Source of the DNA: Acrocarpospora pleiomorpha
Lineage (GTDB): Bacteria; Actinomycetota; Actinomycetes; Streptosporangiales; Streptosporangiaceae
Length of the DNA: 64,000 bases
Assembly: GCF_009687885.1 (NCBI RefSeq)
Contig: NZ_BLAF01000013.1
Location: forward strand, 92,773 to 156,772
Direction: 5' to 3'
Part shown: piece after piece, positions 42,315 through 53,735 of the stretch
Layout: every line of letters starts with the position of its first letter
Numbering within the stretch: position 1 is the first letter of the stretch
Notes under the pieces: generated by a model
Told to the model about the DNA's origin: nothing
Database searches by the model: none
The model's input: the letters and a program-made list of their open reading frames with translations, nothing else
Program-made: the position numbers and the translations under genes

Positions 42315-45300
42315 TCAGGCCCCGAACGTCTCGCATCGGTCGCTGACGTTGGCGTTGGTGCCACGACCCGGCCGCGCCACGTCCACGCCCGTACCACAGT
42401 CGATGGTGTCGTCGTTGTTCCCGGTCGTGATGGTGTCATCGCCGGCGCCGGCGTCCACCAGGTTGTCGCCGTTGCCCGCGTCGATCCAGTCGTCGCCGCC
42501 GGTCGTGATGATCTCGTCGTCGCCACCTTGCGTCGCGACGCAGTCGCTGCCGCCGTTACCGGTGACGTGGTCGTTGTCGTACCGCCCGATGATCAGGTCG
42601 TTGCCACCGGTGCCGGAGAGCGGGAGGTTAGCGCTCGTGGCGACGATGACGTTCTGGATCTCGATCCCGGCGCACGCGGTGGCGGGCAGGCCGTTCGCCC
42701 GGATGCCGACGCTCCCCGTCCGCTGGATACCGGTCAGCCCGGCGACCGTGCCGATGCCCGGCACCTCGGTGTAGGTGAGGGATCCGCCCGCGCCGACGGT
42801 CATGGTGATCGGCGTGCCGTTCACCGTGACGGTGACGACCGCCGGCTCGCCGATGACCGTCCTGATCGTGCTGGTCTTGCCGGAGGCGGTGAGCTGGTAG
42901 GAGCCCTGTCCCAGCTCGATCGTCCCGAAGTTTTCGGCCAGCTGGAACCGCGCCGGGAGGGCGCCCGGGCCGGAGCCCACCAGGACCCCGGCGGGGTTGT
43001 GGGCGTCGGAGACCGTGAGCGTACGGCCGTTGCGGTTGAGGATCTTCCCGGACGTGGTGCCGCCGAGCAGCCTGTCGGAGAACGTCTGGTTGCCCGGGTT
43101 GTTCGCCTGCGAGGCGCCCGGCGGGAACGTCACGTCCACGTTGTCGTTGATGCCGTCGTCGTCCGCGTCGAGGTCGGCCACCGTGCAGGTAAGGGTGCCG
43201 CCGCGCAGCGCGTGGCCGCCGGTGTTGCTGTCGTCGGACCAGAAGACGGGCTTGTGGCCGTCCACGCACTCCGACTGCGGCGTGATCGTGAAGCCCTCGT
43301 TGTTGATGTTGGGCATCGAACCCGGACGCTCGTAGCGGGTGCTGACGGCGAACTTGCCGGTGGCGTCGATGTCCAGGATCGCGGTGCGGCCGTTGCAGGT
43401 GTCGTCGCACACCACCCAGAAGCGCTTCGACTCGGGCTCGAACTCCAGGTCCATCACGCCGGGGAACCCGCTCACGATCGTGGCGATCCGGGTGAATCCG
43501 CCTCCGATCTGGTCGAGTGCGTACGCGTAGACGCTGCCGTTGCCCTCCAGGCCGACGAAGAACAGGCCGTCGCCGTGGCCCGGGTAGCCGGCCGGGTCAT
43601 AGGCCGCGCCGGTGTGCTCGTCGAGGAAGCCGCGCGAGGTCAGGAACGAGTCGGGGATCCAGGAGATCGCCTCCAGCCCGGCGTTCGCGCCCACCGCCGG
43701 CAGGTCCGCGGTGAGGTTCCATTCCTTCGTGGCGGTGAGGGTGCTGCCCGTACCGGACGGGTCGAAGCGGACAATGGTGGGGCGGCTGACGCCGCTGTTG
43801 CCGTTGTCGCGTTCGGTCGAGACGAACACGCCGCCGGCGAGACCGGCTCCGGTCAGGGTCACGCCCTCGGCGTCGGGGTCGCCGGTGCCGCTCGGGTAGC
43901 GCAGCGTCTTGCCCGCGTTCCAGCCGTCGGTCGTGGCGGGCGCCCACGTGGCGCCGTCCCACTCCAGCCGGTACATCATGCCGGGGCCGTTCTTGACCGC
44001 CCAGAGCACGCCGGGGGTGCCGTCACCCGACGGCTCATAGGCCAGGCCGCTCATGTTGCCGCCGAAGACGTTGGCGGCGTCGGCGGTGGCGACAGCCGCG
44101 CCACCCGGCCACGGCGAGGCGGGAACCTGCCCGGCGCACGTGTTCGCCGCGCCCTTGCTCGGCGTCGTCGTCTCGGCGAACTCGCCGGTCCCGTCGGGGC
44201 AGCGGCCGTAGGTGGTCGTGGCGTGCGTGGTCCAGGTGTAGGAATCCATGAGGGTCAGGCCGTCCGACAGGAACAGCCGGGCGGAGTCCGCACTGCCGAG
44301 CCCGTAGGACGTCTCCACGTCCAGCGCCAGGAACGCGCCGGGGGCGATCGTGGTACCGGGGGCGATCGCGAAGATGTGGGTGTCGTCGTTGTCCTTGACG
44401 AGCCAGCCGGACAGGTCGACGGGAGCCGAACCGGTGTTGACCACTTCGACCCAGTCACCCGGCGTGCCGCCGCTGGACTCGACCTCGTTGACCTTCACGA
44501 CGGACGCCGGCGTGCCGCAGTTGTTCGCCGCGCCCTTGGTCGCCTGAGCGGAGTCCGCGAACGCGCCGACACCGTTCGGGCAGCGACCGTAGGTCGTCGC
44601 GGCGTGCGAGGTCCAGCTGTACGAATCGACGAGAGTGAGACCATCCGCCAGGAACAGGCGAGCGGAGTCCGCACCGCCCAGACCGTAGGCCGTCTCGACG
44701 TCCAGCGCCAGGAAGGTCCCGGGAGCGATCGTGGTACCGGACGGAATCGTGAAGACGTGCGTGTCGTCGTTGTCCTTCACGAGCCAACCCGACACGTTCA
44801 CCGGAATCGGACCGATGTTGACCAGTTCCACCCAGTCGCCCGGCGCGCCGCCGCTGGACTCGACCTCGTTGAGCTTCACGAAAGCCGAAGGCGTGCCGCA
44901 GTCGTTCGCCGCGCCCTTGGTCGATGCCACGGTGGGGGCGAACTCGCCGGTCCCGTCGGGGCAACGGCCATAGGTGATCGGGGCGTGCGTGGGCCAGGTG
45001 TAGGAATCCACGAGGGTCACGCCGTCCGGCAGGAACACCCTCACGGAGTCTCCGCCGCCCAGACCGTAGGACGTCTCCACGTCCAGCGCCAGGAACGCGC
45101 CGGGGGCGATCGTGGTACCGGGGGCGATCGTGAAGATGTGGGTGTCGTCGTTGTCCTTGACGAGCCAGCCGGAGAGGTCGACGGGAGTCGTCCCGGTGTT
45201 GACCAGTTCGGCCCAGTCGCCCGGGGTACCGCCGTTGGACTCGACCTCGTTGACCTTTATGGACGGAACCGGTTCCGCCGCCGAGGCGGGTGACACGAGA

Positions 45301-45362
45301 AGCGGAATAGCGGTCAGGAACGCGATTACTAAGGTGGCTGTCCCACGCCAGTACTTACGCAA
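42315..45362 (-). CDS. Large secreted protein with three lamin-tail domains and RTX-like repeats
   Basis: The 1015-residue protein starts at TTG 45362 (AGAGGG upstream) with a signal peptide (1-29). Three lamin-tail domains follow as 127-residue repeats (36-162, 163-289, 290-413), each with NEVESxGGxPGDW and SGWLVKDNDDTH. A beta-propeller region (about 420-730; EAISWIPDSFL, MDLEFEPESKRFWVVCDD) resembles esterase-like phytase or SdiA-regulated proteins. A Ca-binding DADDDGINDNVD segment, a beta-rich region and RTX-type GGDD repeats (about 917-1010) complete it. It is probably a calcium-dependent surface or matrix protein. Any enzyme activity is unproven. Confidence 0.85.
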   Translation of the reverse strand: MRKYWRGTATLVIAFLTAIPLLVSPASAAEPVPSIKVNEVESNGGTPGDWAELVNTGTTPVDLSGWLVKDNDDTHIFTIAPGTTIAPGAFLALDVETSYGLGGGDSVRVFLPDGVTLVDSYTWPTHAPITYGRCPDGTGEFAPTVASTKGAANDCGTPSAFVKLNEVESSGGAPGDWVELVNIGPIPVNVSGWLVKDNDDTHVFTIPSGTTIAPGTFLALDVETAYGLGGADSARLFLADGLTLVDSYSWTSHAATTYGRCPNGVGAFADSAQATKGAANNCGTPASVVKVNEVESSGGTPGDWVEVVNTGSAPVDLSGWLVKDNDDTHIFAIAPGTTIAPGAFLALDVETSYGLGSADSARLFLSDGLTLMDSYTWTTHATTTYGRCPDGTGEFAETTTPSKGAANTCAGQVPASPWPGGAAVATADAANVFGGNMSGLAYEPSGDGTPGVLWAVKNGPGMMYRLEWDGATWAPATTDGWNAGKTLRYPSGTGDPDAEGVTLTGAGLAGGVFVSTERDNGNSGVSRPTIVRFDPSGTGSTLTATKEWNLTADLPAVGANAGLEAISWIPDSFLTSRGFLDEHTGAAYDPAGYPGHGDGLFFVGLEGNGSVYAYALDQIGGGFTRIATIVSGFPGVMDLEFEPESKRFWVVCDDTCNGRTAILDIDATGKFAVSTRYERPGSMPNINNEGFTITPQSECVDGHKPVFWSDDSNTGGHALRGGTLTCTVADLDADDDGINDNVDVTFPPGASQANNPGNQTFSDRLLGGTTSGKILNRNGRTLTVSDAHNPAGVLVGSGPGALPARFQLAENFGTIELGQGSYQLTASGKTSTIRTVIGEPAVVTVTVNGTPITMTVGAGGSLTYTEVPGIGTVAGLTGIQRTGSVGIRANGLPATACAGIEIQNVIVATSANLPLSGTGGNDLIIGRYDNDHVTGNGGSDCVATQGGDDEIITTGGDDWIDAGNGDNLVDAGAGDDTITTGNNDDTIDCGTGVDVARPGRGTNANVSDRCETFGA
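44124..45257 (-). repeat. Three tandem 381-bp lamin-tail repeats
   Basis: Codons 36-413 contain three repeats with a period of exactly 127 codons. Long stretches are conserved at the DNA level, for example around the WLVKDNDDTH segment, so they arose by tandem duplication. Confidence 0.9.
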
Positions 45363-45740
45363 TTTTGGGCCCTCTTCACAGGTCGCCGCAGCAGACCACT
45401 AGCAGTAACGTGCTAGCAGCCTTGTGGATCTCGGCGACCGGCAGGCAAATGTCGAGCGAACAGCGAGTGAGTGCGCGATGGCCTGGAACGGGCCAATCCT
45501 GGGCCACCGGCATTCTCACCCGAGATTCTTTGTTTAGGAATTCATCCTGACGCCGCTATTAGAGAGCGGCGGCCGACCGGGTTGGAGCCGGTCGCCGGGT
45601 GCGATCCGGGAGCCGTGCCCGACACCGCCAAACGGCTGGCAGAGCACACGCGTCCTAGATCCAGAATCTCGCCGTGTCGGACGTTACCCCCGCCCATACT
45701 TGGGTAAAGTGGCCTTCCCCACTGTTCTTGGAAGGGCTGA
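45363..45740. other. Divergent intergenic region with a dyad
   Basis: This 378-bp gap lies between the lamin-tail gene and the methyltransferase. CTAGCA-N6-TGCTAG (45399-45416), 37 bp before the lamin-tail start, is the only clear dyad and may be an operator. No coding stretch or RNA gene is recognised. Confidence 0.45.
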
Positions 45741-46553
45741 ATGATGGCCGACGAACCCGCCATGGAGGACAAGCTCAAGTCGCACGTGCCGCACACGGCA
45801 CGGATCTGGAATTACTGGCTGGGCGGCAAAGATCATTTCCCCGTGGACCGGGAGGTCGGGGACCGGGTTCGGGAGATCTTCCCCGTGGTGATCGAGCTGG
45901 CGAGGGCCGACCGGCTGTTCCTGGGGCGGGCGGTACAGTACCTGGCCGCCGAAGTGGGGATCCGGCAGTTCCTCGACATCGGCACCGGACTGCCCACCCA
46001 AGACAACACCCACGAGGTCGCGCAGCGGGTGGCCCCAGAGTCGCGAATCGTGTATGTCGACAACGATCCGCTGGTGCTGGTGCACGCGCGAGCCCTGCTG
46101 ACCAGCTCCGCGGAGGGCGCCACCGACTACATCGACGCCGACTTACGCAACCCGGACACCATCCTGCGGGACGCGGCCAAGACGCTGGACTTCTCCCAGC
46201 CGATGGCGATCATGCTGCTGGGCGTCATGCATTTCATCGGCGATGACGATGAGCTGCAGCAGATCATCGACCGGCTGCTGGCCGCGGTGCCGTCCGGGAG
46301 CTACGTGGCGGTGGCCAACACCACCACGGCGATCAACGGCGACACCACCGCCGAGGCGGTGCGGGTGTGGAACATCGACGCCCAGCCAAAACTGAAGCTG
46401 CGGACCCCCGAGCGGATCGCCGAGTTCTTCGACGGCCTTGAGCTGGTGGAGCCGGGGTGGGTCTCGTGCTCGCGGTGGCGTCCCGAGGTGGAGTGGGACG
46501 GCAGCCTGCCGGTCGAGGTCGACCAGTGGTGCGGGGTCGTACGCAAGCCGTAA
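45741..46553 (+). CDS. SAM-dependent methyltransferase (Methyltransf_19/DUF574)
   Basis: The 270-residue protein is typical of this actinomycete family: HVPHTARIWNYWLGGKDHFP near the start, FLDIGTGLPTQDNTHEVAQ as the SAM-binding loop and VYVDNDPLVLVHARALL. These enzymes are abundant in filamentous actinomycetes; substrates are largely unknown. GGAAGG precedes ATG 45741 (a second ATG follows at 45744). Codon 135 is the rare TTA, which may tie expression to development. Confidence 0.92.
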   Translation: MMADEPAMEDKLKSHVPHTARIWNYWLGGKDHFPVDREVGDRVREIFPVVIELARADRLFLGRAVQYLAAEVGIRQFLDIGTGLPTQDNTHEVAQRVAPESRIVYVDNDPLVLVHARALLTSSAEGATDYIDADLRNPDTILRDAAKTLDFSQPMAIMLLGVMHFIGDDDELQQIIDRLLAAVPSGSYVAVANTTTAINGDTTAEAVRVWNIDAQPKLKLRTPERIAEFFDGLELVEPGWVSCSRWRPEVEWDGSLPVEVDQWCGVVRKP

Positions 46554-46584
46554 GGTCCGCCGCGCCGCTGAAGCCCTCGCGCGC

Positions 46585-47424
46585 TCAGCCGCGCTCGTAC
46601 GGGATCTTCTCGCCGGCCTCGATCGCGACCGGCAACCGGTTCTCGGCCGGCGGCAGCGGGCAGGTGGCGAAGTCGGTGTAGGCACAGGGCAGGTTCGTGG
46701 CCCGGTTGAAGTCGAGCACCACGCGACCGTCGGGGTCAGGTGCGTCCAGTGCCAGGGCGCGGTTGGCGGCGTAGGTGGTCACGCCGGACGTCACGTCGGT
46801 GAACAAGACGCTCAGGCTGCCCGGTGTGCGGCCCTCGAACGCCGTCAGGCTCAGCGCCTGCCCGTCGATCTCGAACTCGATGCGCCCGGGCGCGTGATAC
46901 ACGTGCTGCAGCCCTTCCACCGCGGCCCCGACAGTGGTCGGCCGGGGGTGGTCGAACGGCACATAGCGGCCGGCGACCGCCCACCGCGGATGCGGCGGAA
47001 ACGTCGGCGTGCCGGCGTACTCGGCCCGCAGCGGATGGTCCGGATGCCGCGGCCGGACGATGTCATGCCCGCCCCGCTTGGCCACCTCGATCACCGCGTC
47101 GCCCCAGGCGGCGTTGATCCCGCCGCGCTCGGGGATAACGCCGAACACGTACCGCCCCCGCACCACCGCCCCGTCCACGACCAGTTCCTCATCCGCGTCG
47201 AGGGTCACCTCGACCCCCTCCGCACCGGTCGACCACTCCCCCGGCGCGCCGGGCAGGCGTTGTGGCTCGGACGTCAGCCAGTGCAGGCCGGTGACGGCGA
47301 GAAACCCATGCGGATCGGCCAGCACCGCCGTATGCCGCCGATGCCACTCGTGCCAGTCCCGGATGAACACCTCTGCCACGCTGCCGTCGACGACGGGAAG
47401 GGTTCCGGTGGTATCGACTGCCAT
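46585..47424 (-). CDS. DUF1684 family protein
   Basis: The 279-residue protein has DUF1684 motifs: FLAVTGLHWLTSEPQRLPG, PDHPLRAEYAGTPTFPPHPRW, and the C-terminal NRATNLPCAYTDFATCPLPP then ENRLPVAIEAGEK. ATG 47424 is preceded by GGAGGAG. No signal peptide. The function of the family is unknown. It converges on the methyltransferase with a 31-bp gap. Confidence 0.88.
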   Translation of the reverse strand: MAVDTTGTLPVVDGSVAEVFIRDWHEWHRRHTAVLADPHGFLAVTGLHWLTSEPQRLPGAPGEWSTGAEGVEVTLDADEELVVDGAVVRGRYVFGVIPERGGINAAWGDAVIEVAKRGGHDIVRPRHPDHPLRAEYAGTPTFPPHPRWAVAGRYVPFDHPRPTTVGAAVEGLQHVYHAPGRIEFEIDGQALSLTAFEGRTPGSLSVLFTDVTSGVTTYAANRALALDAPDPDGRVVLDFNRATNLPCAYTDFATCPLPPAENRLPVAIEAGEKIPYERG

Positions 47425-47526
47425 GTCTGCTCCTCCAGATCGTGGTTGGTGATTCAAAGCTAGGTATCCCGATGAGATAAGTCAATAATTCCTACCTGAT
47501 TTACATAGATTATCGCGCGGCTCCGG

Positions 47527-48141
47527 TCAGTGTTCCGCCCGGGCGGCCTTGCCCAGGTGCGGGCCGAGGCCGAAGTAGTGGCGGAAGTTGTAGATCAGCG
47601 GGCTCCACACGGTCGGGTCGACATGGGAGGTGCCGTCGATGACGATGCCGGTGTCCGCGTGCACACGGACCGCCGTGGCTTCGACGATGATGAATTGCCC
47701 GGATGCGTCGGACCGTAGATTGGTGACGGTGGCCTCGATCTGTGCCGGGCACTCGGTGATGCGGGGCGGGCGTACCAGCTCCGATGGTGTCGGGTGCCAT
47801 CCGGCCGCGCCGAACTTGTCCGCGGCGAAGCGGCACTCGGCCGGTTTGCCGGCCGGGACCGGGTCGGCGCCGGTGAGCAGGGCGAGGCGCTCGACCTGCT
47901 GCCACTGGTCGGGCGAAGGGAAGTTGATCACGAGTTCGGGTCTGGCCCGGAGGTTGTGGACGGTGTGGCCGTTCGCGCCGAGGCCGAGGAGGAAGACGTT
48001 GCCCAGCGCCCACGCGGAGGAGATCGGCGCGAGATTCGCGGTGCCGTCCGCGTTCTCGGACGACAGGACCACGACGGGCGTGCCGAAATACAGGATGCTG
48101 GGCGTGATCACGCGGTGCGTGCCCCGGTCTGTCAAGGTCAT
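47527..48141 (-). CDS. Flavin reductase-like FMN-binding protein
   Basis: The 204-residue protein has a flavin-reductase split-barrel core: TPVVVLSSENADGTANLAPI, then SSAWALGNVFLLGL and ELVINFPSPDQWQQVE. Such proteins reduce FMN for partner monooxygenases or act on small substrates. It is divergent from an ArsR-type regulator with a long dyad between, so it is the probable target of that regulator. No partner oxygenase is adjacent. Confidence 0.87.
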   Translation of the reverse strand: MTLTDRGTHRVITPSILYFGTPVVVLSSENADGTANLAPISSAWALGNVFLLGLGANGHTVHNLRARPELVINFPSPDQWQQVERLALLTGADPVPAGKPAECRFAADKFGAAGWHPTPSELVRPPRITECPAQIEATVTNLRSDASGQFIIVEATAVRVHADTGIVIDGTSHVDPTVWSPLIYNFRHYFGLGPHLGKAARAEH

Positions 48142-48144
48142 GGG

Positions 48145-48189
48145 CCCATCGTGCGGGCGGGTCTGTTCGGTGCCGCCCGAAACGATGGG
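48145..48189. promoter_or_regulatory. Long dyad operator between flavin reductase and ArsR genes
   Basis: CCCATCGT ... ACGATGGG flank an inner CGGGCGG ... CCGCCCG, giving a nested inverted repeat of 45 bp. The left arm sits directly before the flavin-reductase ATG and the right arm 17 bp before the regulator ATG, so a bound dimer would block both. Confidence 0.7.
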
Positions 48190-48205
48190 CGGATATTAAG
48201 GACGC

Positions 48206-48916
48206 ATGAGTGTTCGTGTGGACGCGGCTTCGGGGATAGCGGAACTGGCGGCGATCTTCGCCGATCGCTCGCGGGCGTCGATGTGCGTGGCCCTGCTCGA
48301 CGGACGCGCCTGGACCGCGGGCGAGCTGGCCCGATACGCCGACATCGCCCGCTCGACGGCCACCGAGCATCTGAACCTGCTAGTCGCCGCCGACGTGCTC
48401 GCCGAGGAACGCCAGGGCAGGCATCGCTACCTGCGGCTGGCCAGTACCGAGATCGCCGAGCTGATCGAGACTCTGGCCGCGCACACCCCGCCCAGCCGCG
48501 AACACCCGCGTACGCTCCGCACCGTGACGACGCAGGCGGCTCTGGCCCGCGCCAGGACGTGCTACGACCACATCGCCGGCTGGCTGGGCGTCGCCGTCAC
48601 CGACGCGATGACCGACCGGGACATGCTCACCCGCCATGACGGCTGGACGCTCACCGCCAGCGGTCTGGCCTGGCTCCGGGAGTTGGGCGCGGACACCGAA
48701 GCCCTGCGTCAGGCCCGCCGTCCGATGGTTCGCAGCTGCCTGGATTGGACCGAACGCCGCCCCCACCTGGCCGGAGCCGCCGGAGCGGCCGTCTGCACCC
48801 GCTTCTTCGAGATCGGCTGGACCGAACGGATCGGCTCCGACCGCGCGATCCGGCTCACCACGACGGGCGAGGCCGCACTGCTGGACCAGCTCAACCTACG
48901 CTGGAGCGACCTTTAA
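48206..48916 (+). CDS. ArsR-type winged-helix regulator
   Basis: The 236-residue protein has an ArsR-like HTH at residues 10-90 (LAAIFADRSRASMCVALLDG; ELARYADIARSTATEHLNLL) and a C-terminal 140-residue domain without the Cys metal sites of classic ArsR. Such long members sense organic ligands. It lies divergent to the flavin reductase, with the dyad at 48145-48189 as likely operator. Confidence 0.87.
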   Translation: MSVRVDAASGIAELAAIFADRSRASMCVALLDGRAWTAGELARYADIARSTATEHLNLLVAADVLAEERQGRHRYLRLASTEIAELIETLAAHTPPSREHPRTLRTVTTQAALARARTCYDHIAGWLGVAVTDAMTDRDMLTRHDGWTLTASGLAWLRELGADTEALRQARRPMVRSCLDWTERRPHLAGAAGAAVCTRFFEIGWTERIGSDRAIRLTTTGEAALLDQLNLRWSDL

Positions 48917-48981
48917 GGCGCACCGGGGCCACAATCTAGTCATCTGGTGCGTTTCATCCTGAGTGCCTTAACGTCATCCCC

Positions 48982-51705
48982 GTGATGGGGCTCTTCGGGC
49001 GGGACGACGAGCGGAGACGGCTCGACCGGCTGCTCGGCAACGCGCGCAACGGTCACGGCGGCTCGCTCCTGATCACCGGCGAGCCGGGCATCGGCAAGAC
49101 GGCGCTGCTGGAGGCCGCCACGACGGGCGCGGCCGGGGTGACGATGTTCCGCCTCGACGGCTTCGAATCGGAGATGGAGCTGCCGTTCGCGGCCATCCAG
49201 CGCCTGACGATCCCGCTCAGCGACCACTTCCCGGCCCTGTCCGAACGGCAGCGCGAGGCGATCAGGGTCGCGTCGGGCATCGCCGAAGGTCCGCCGCCCG
49301 ACCGGTTCCTGGTCGGCTTGGGCGTGCTGGGCCTGTTCGCGGCGGCGGCCGCCACGACGCCCGTGGTCTGCGCGGTGGACGACGCCCATCTGCTCGACCA
49401 GGAGAGCCTCGACGTGATGGCGTTCGTGGCCCGCCGCATCGCGGTCGAACCCGTCGCCCTGCTGTTCGCCGCCAGGGATGAGAAGGACATCACCACCCGC
49501 CTGGCGGGGGTGCCGGAGCTGCTGGTCGAAGGGCTCAACCAGGAGTCGGCCACCGCGCTCCTGCGCCGGTCGCCGGCCACCCCGATCGACCCGGCGACGG
49601 CGGCGGCGATCGCCCGTGCCACCGGCGGCAACCCGCTCGCACTCATCGACCTCGCCGAGGAGCTGTCGGCGCGGGACCGGACCGGACTCGGCTTCGGCGC
49701 CGATCCGATCCCGGTCGGCCGCCGGCTGGAGGCCCACTACGCCCGGCGGCTGGGCCAGACCGACGCGCAGGTCCGGCGGTGGGTGCTGCTGGCCGCCGCC
49801 GACACCACCGACAACGTCGACCTGATCACCTCCGCCGCCGGCGAGCTGGGCCTCGACGACGACATCTTCGACCGGGCCGAGGCCGCGGGCCTGGTGGAAC
49901 TCGACGACACGATCCGGTTCCGGCACCCGCTGGTCCGCTCGGCCGTCTACAACGCCGCCTCGGCGGCCGACCGCAGAACGGCCCACCGGGCGCTGGCCAA
50001 GGCCGCGGGCGACCTCGGCATGGTGGAGCTGGAGGCCTGGCACGCCGCCAAGGCCGCCGTCGGCACCGACGCGCAGGTCGCCGACCGCCTCGAACACACC
50101 GCCGACCTGGCCGCCCGCCGTGGTGGTTTCGCCTCCAGGGCCAGCATTCTCACCCGCGCCGCGGAGCTGACCCCGCCTGGCCCGGTCAAGGACTCCCGCC
50201 TGGTCGGCGCGGCCGAGGCCGCACTCGCGGTGGGCGCCGTGCAGGTCGCGGGCGAGTTGCTGGGCCGCATCGACGAGGCCACCGCCGACCCGGTCGAGCG
50301 CGGCCGGGTGATCGTCGTCAGGCACGCCCTCGGCCTGTTCTCCGGAGATCCGGAGGTGCTGCTGCCCTCGGCGGCCGAGCTGGTCAGGGCGGCCGACGCG
50401 TTCCACGGGCACGACCTCGAACGAGAACGCCGCACCCTGCTGAAGGCCTACGAAGCCTGCAGCATCACCGACCGGTTGATGACCGGCATCACCCAGCGGG
50501 AGCTGGGCCGGCGCATCGAGGCCGGGGCGGTCGGCGGCGGCCCCGACGCGGAGATCCTGGCCGGCATCGCCGCGCTCATCCTGCGCCCCTACGCGGAGGC
50601 GGTGCCGCGCGTCAGAGCGGCGTTCGACGCGATCATGGCGCTGCCCGACCACGAGATGATGCAGATGGGCTCGGCCATAGCCGCGCTGGGCGCCTTCCTC
50701 TGGGACGACGCCGCCCGCCGCGCCGGTCTCACGCGGGCCGCCGCGGCGGCCCGGGAGGTGGGCGCGCTCCAGGCCCTCGACACGGCGCTGTGGGTCACCT
50801 CCCTCGCCGAGCTGATGGGCGGCGCGGTCCGGCTCGCGGAGGAGGCGATGGCGCAGGTCCGCGAGGTCCGGCTGGCGATGGGCTACGACGCGGAGAACGT
50901 GATCAACGCCGCGCTGATGGCCTGGACCGGCTCGCCCCGGCACGTCGTGCTCGCCATCGCCGACGGGGCCGACGCCGTCGGCTTCGGCGGCGTCGGCGCC
51001 ACCGCCGTCGCGGCCGTCGGCCTGCGCGACGTCGCCGAGGGCGCCTACCGGGACGCCTACGACCGGCTCAAGCCACTGATCCAGGACCCGTTCCTGCAGG
51101 TGACGCCCCTCGAATACGCGGAGTTCGTGGAAGCTGCCGTACGCAGCGGGCACACCGCCGAAGCCCGGCCCATCGTCGACCGCCTCGTGGCGATGGCCGA
51201 GGTGAACGGCTCGTCGTGGTGCCGTGGCGTGGCCGTCCGGTCCAAGGCGCTGGTCAGCGACGACACGGAGGCGGAAGGCTGTTACCTGGCCGCCATCGAG
51301 GCCCTCGGGCGGACCTGCGCCGAGACCGACCTGGCCAGGGCCCATCTCCTCTATGGCGAATGGTTGCGCCGCATGCGCCGCCGCCGGGAGGCGGGAGAGC
51401 AGCTCCAACTCGCGGCCAGGCAGTTCGAGCAGAGCGGCGCGCACGTGTTCGTGCCGAGAACCAGGGCGGAGTTGGAGGCGGCCGGGCTGAAGGCGGCGGC
51501 CGTCCCGGCCGATCCCGGCCCTCCTGGCCTGACCCCGCAGGAGCTGACCATCTCCCGCCTGGCGGCGCGCGGGCGGACCAACGCGGAGATCGCCGCGAAT
51601 CTGTTCATCAGCGTCAACACCGTCGACTACCACCTGCGCAAGGTGTTCCAGAAACTCGGCGTCTCCTCCCGCCGCCAGCTCTCGGAGAAGCTCGCACCTG
51701 CCTGA
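48982..51705 (+). CDS. LuxR-family ATPase regulator (LAL type)
   Basis: The 907-residue protein has an N-terminal AAA-type ATPase (Walker A GEPGIGKT, 33-40; Walker B VVCAVDDAH), a long helical TPR-like middle part and a C-terminal LuxR HTH (850-907: LTPQELTISRLAARGRTNAE, VDYHLRKVFQKLGVSSRRQL). This is the MalT/LAL layout of large activators that often control secondary metabolism or sugar use. GTG 48982 and ATG 48985 are equally possible starts. No obvious target cluster adjoins it. Confidence 0.93.
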   Translation: MMGLFGRDDERRRLDRLLGNARNGHGGSLLITGEPGIGKTALLEAATTGAAGVTMFRLDGFESEMELPFAAIQRLTIPLSDHFPALSERQREAIRVASGIAEGPPPDRFLVGLGVLGLFAAAAATTPVVCAVDDAHLLDQESLDVMAFVARRIAVEPVALLFAARDEKDITTRLAGVPELLVEGLNQESATALLRRSPATPIDPATAAAIARATGGNPLALIDLAEELSARDRTGLGFGADPIPVGRRLEAHYARRLGQTDAQVRRWVLLAAADTTDNVDLITSAAGELGLDDDIFDRAEAAGLVELDDTIRFRHPLVRSAVYNAASAADRRTAHRALAKAAGDLGMVELEAWHAAKAAVGTDAQVADRLEHTADLAARRGGFASRASILTRAAELTPPGPVKDSRLVGAAEAALAVGAVQVAGELLGRIDEATADPVERGRVIVVRHALGLFSGDPEVLLPSAAELVRAADAFHGHDLERERRTLLKAYEACSITDRLMTGITQRELGRRIEAGAVGGGPDAEILAGIAALILRPYAEAVPRVRAAFDAIMALPDHEMMQMGSAIAALGAFLWDDAARRAGLTRAAAAAREVGALQALDTALWVTSLAELMGGAVRLAEEAMAQVREVRLAMGYDAENVINAALMAWTGSPRHVVLAIADGADAVGFGGVGATAVAAVGLRDVAEGAYRDAYDRLKPLIQDPFLQVTPLEYAEFVEAAVRSGHTAEARPIVDRLVAMAEVNGSSWCRGVAVRSKALVSDDTEAEGCYLAAIEALGRTCAETDLARAHLLYGEWLRRMRRRREAGEQLQLAARQFEQSGAHVFVPRTRAELEAAGLKAAAVPADPGPPGLTPQELTISRLAARGRTNAEIAANLFISVNTVDYHLRKVFQKLGVSSRRQLSEKLAPA

Positions 51706-51712
51706 ACGACCA

Positions 51713-51755
51713 GGCGAACGGATCCGGTCGGTCGTGCCGATCGGATCCGTTCGCC
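51713..51755. terminator. Bidirectional terminator
   Basis: GGCGAACGGATCCG and CGGATCCGTTCGCC form a perfect 14-bp stem, extended inward by five pairs (one G-T) to a five-base loop. It lies between the convergent LuxR and xylanase genes. Confidence 0.92.
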
Positions 51756-51765
51756 GGTCAGGGGG

Positions 51766-53735
<1,970 letters not shown>

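Noticed and set aside
42528-45293. A 921-codon open frame on the plus strand opposite the lamin-tail gene
   Set aside because: It is the antisense of a well-supported repeat protein, is Arg/Gly/Asp-rich without domains and has no ribosome site; GC-rich codons keep antisense frames open.
45471-45707. A 78-codon frame before the methyltransferase
   Set aside because: It has no ribosome site and no recognisable sequence, and spans the likely promoter of the methyltransferase.
48940-51633. An 897-codon minus-strand frame opposite the LuxR regulator
   Set aside because: It is an antisense shadow with the biased composition expected from high GC, while the plus strand shows Walker and HTH motifs.
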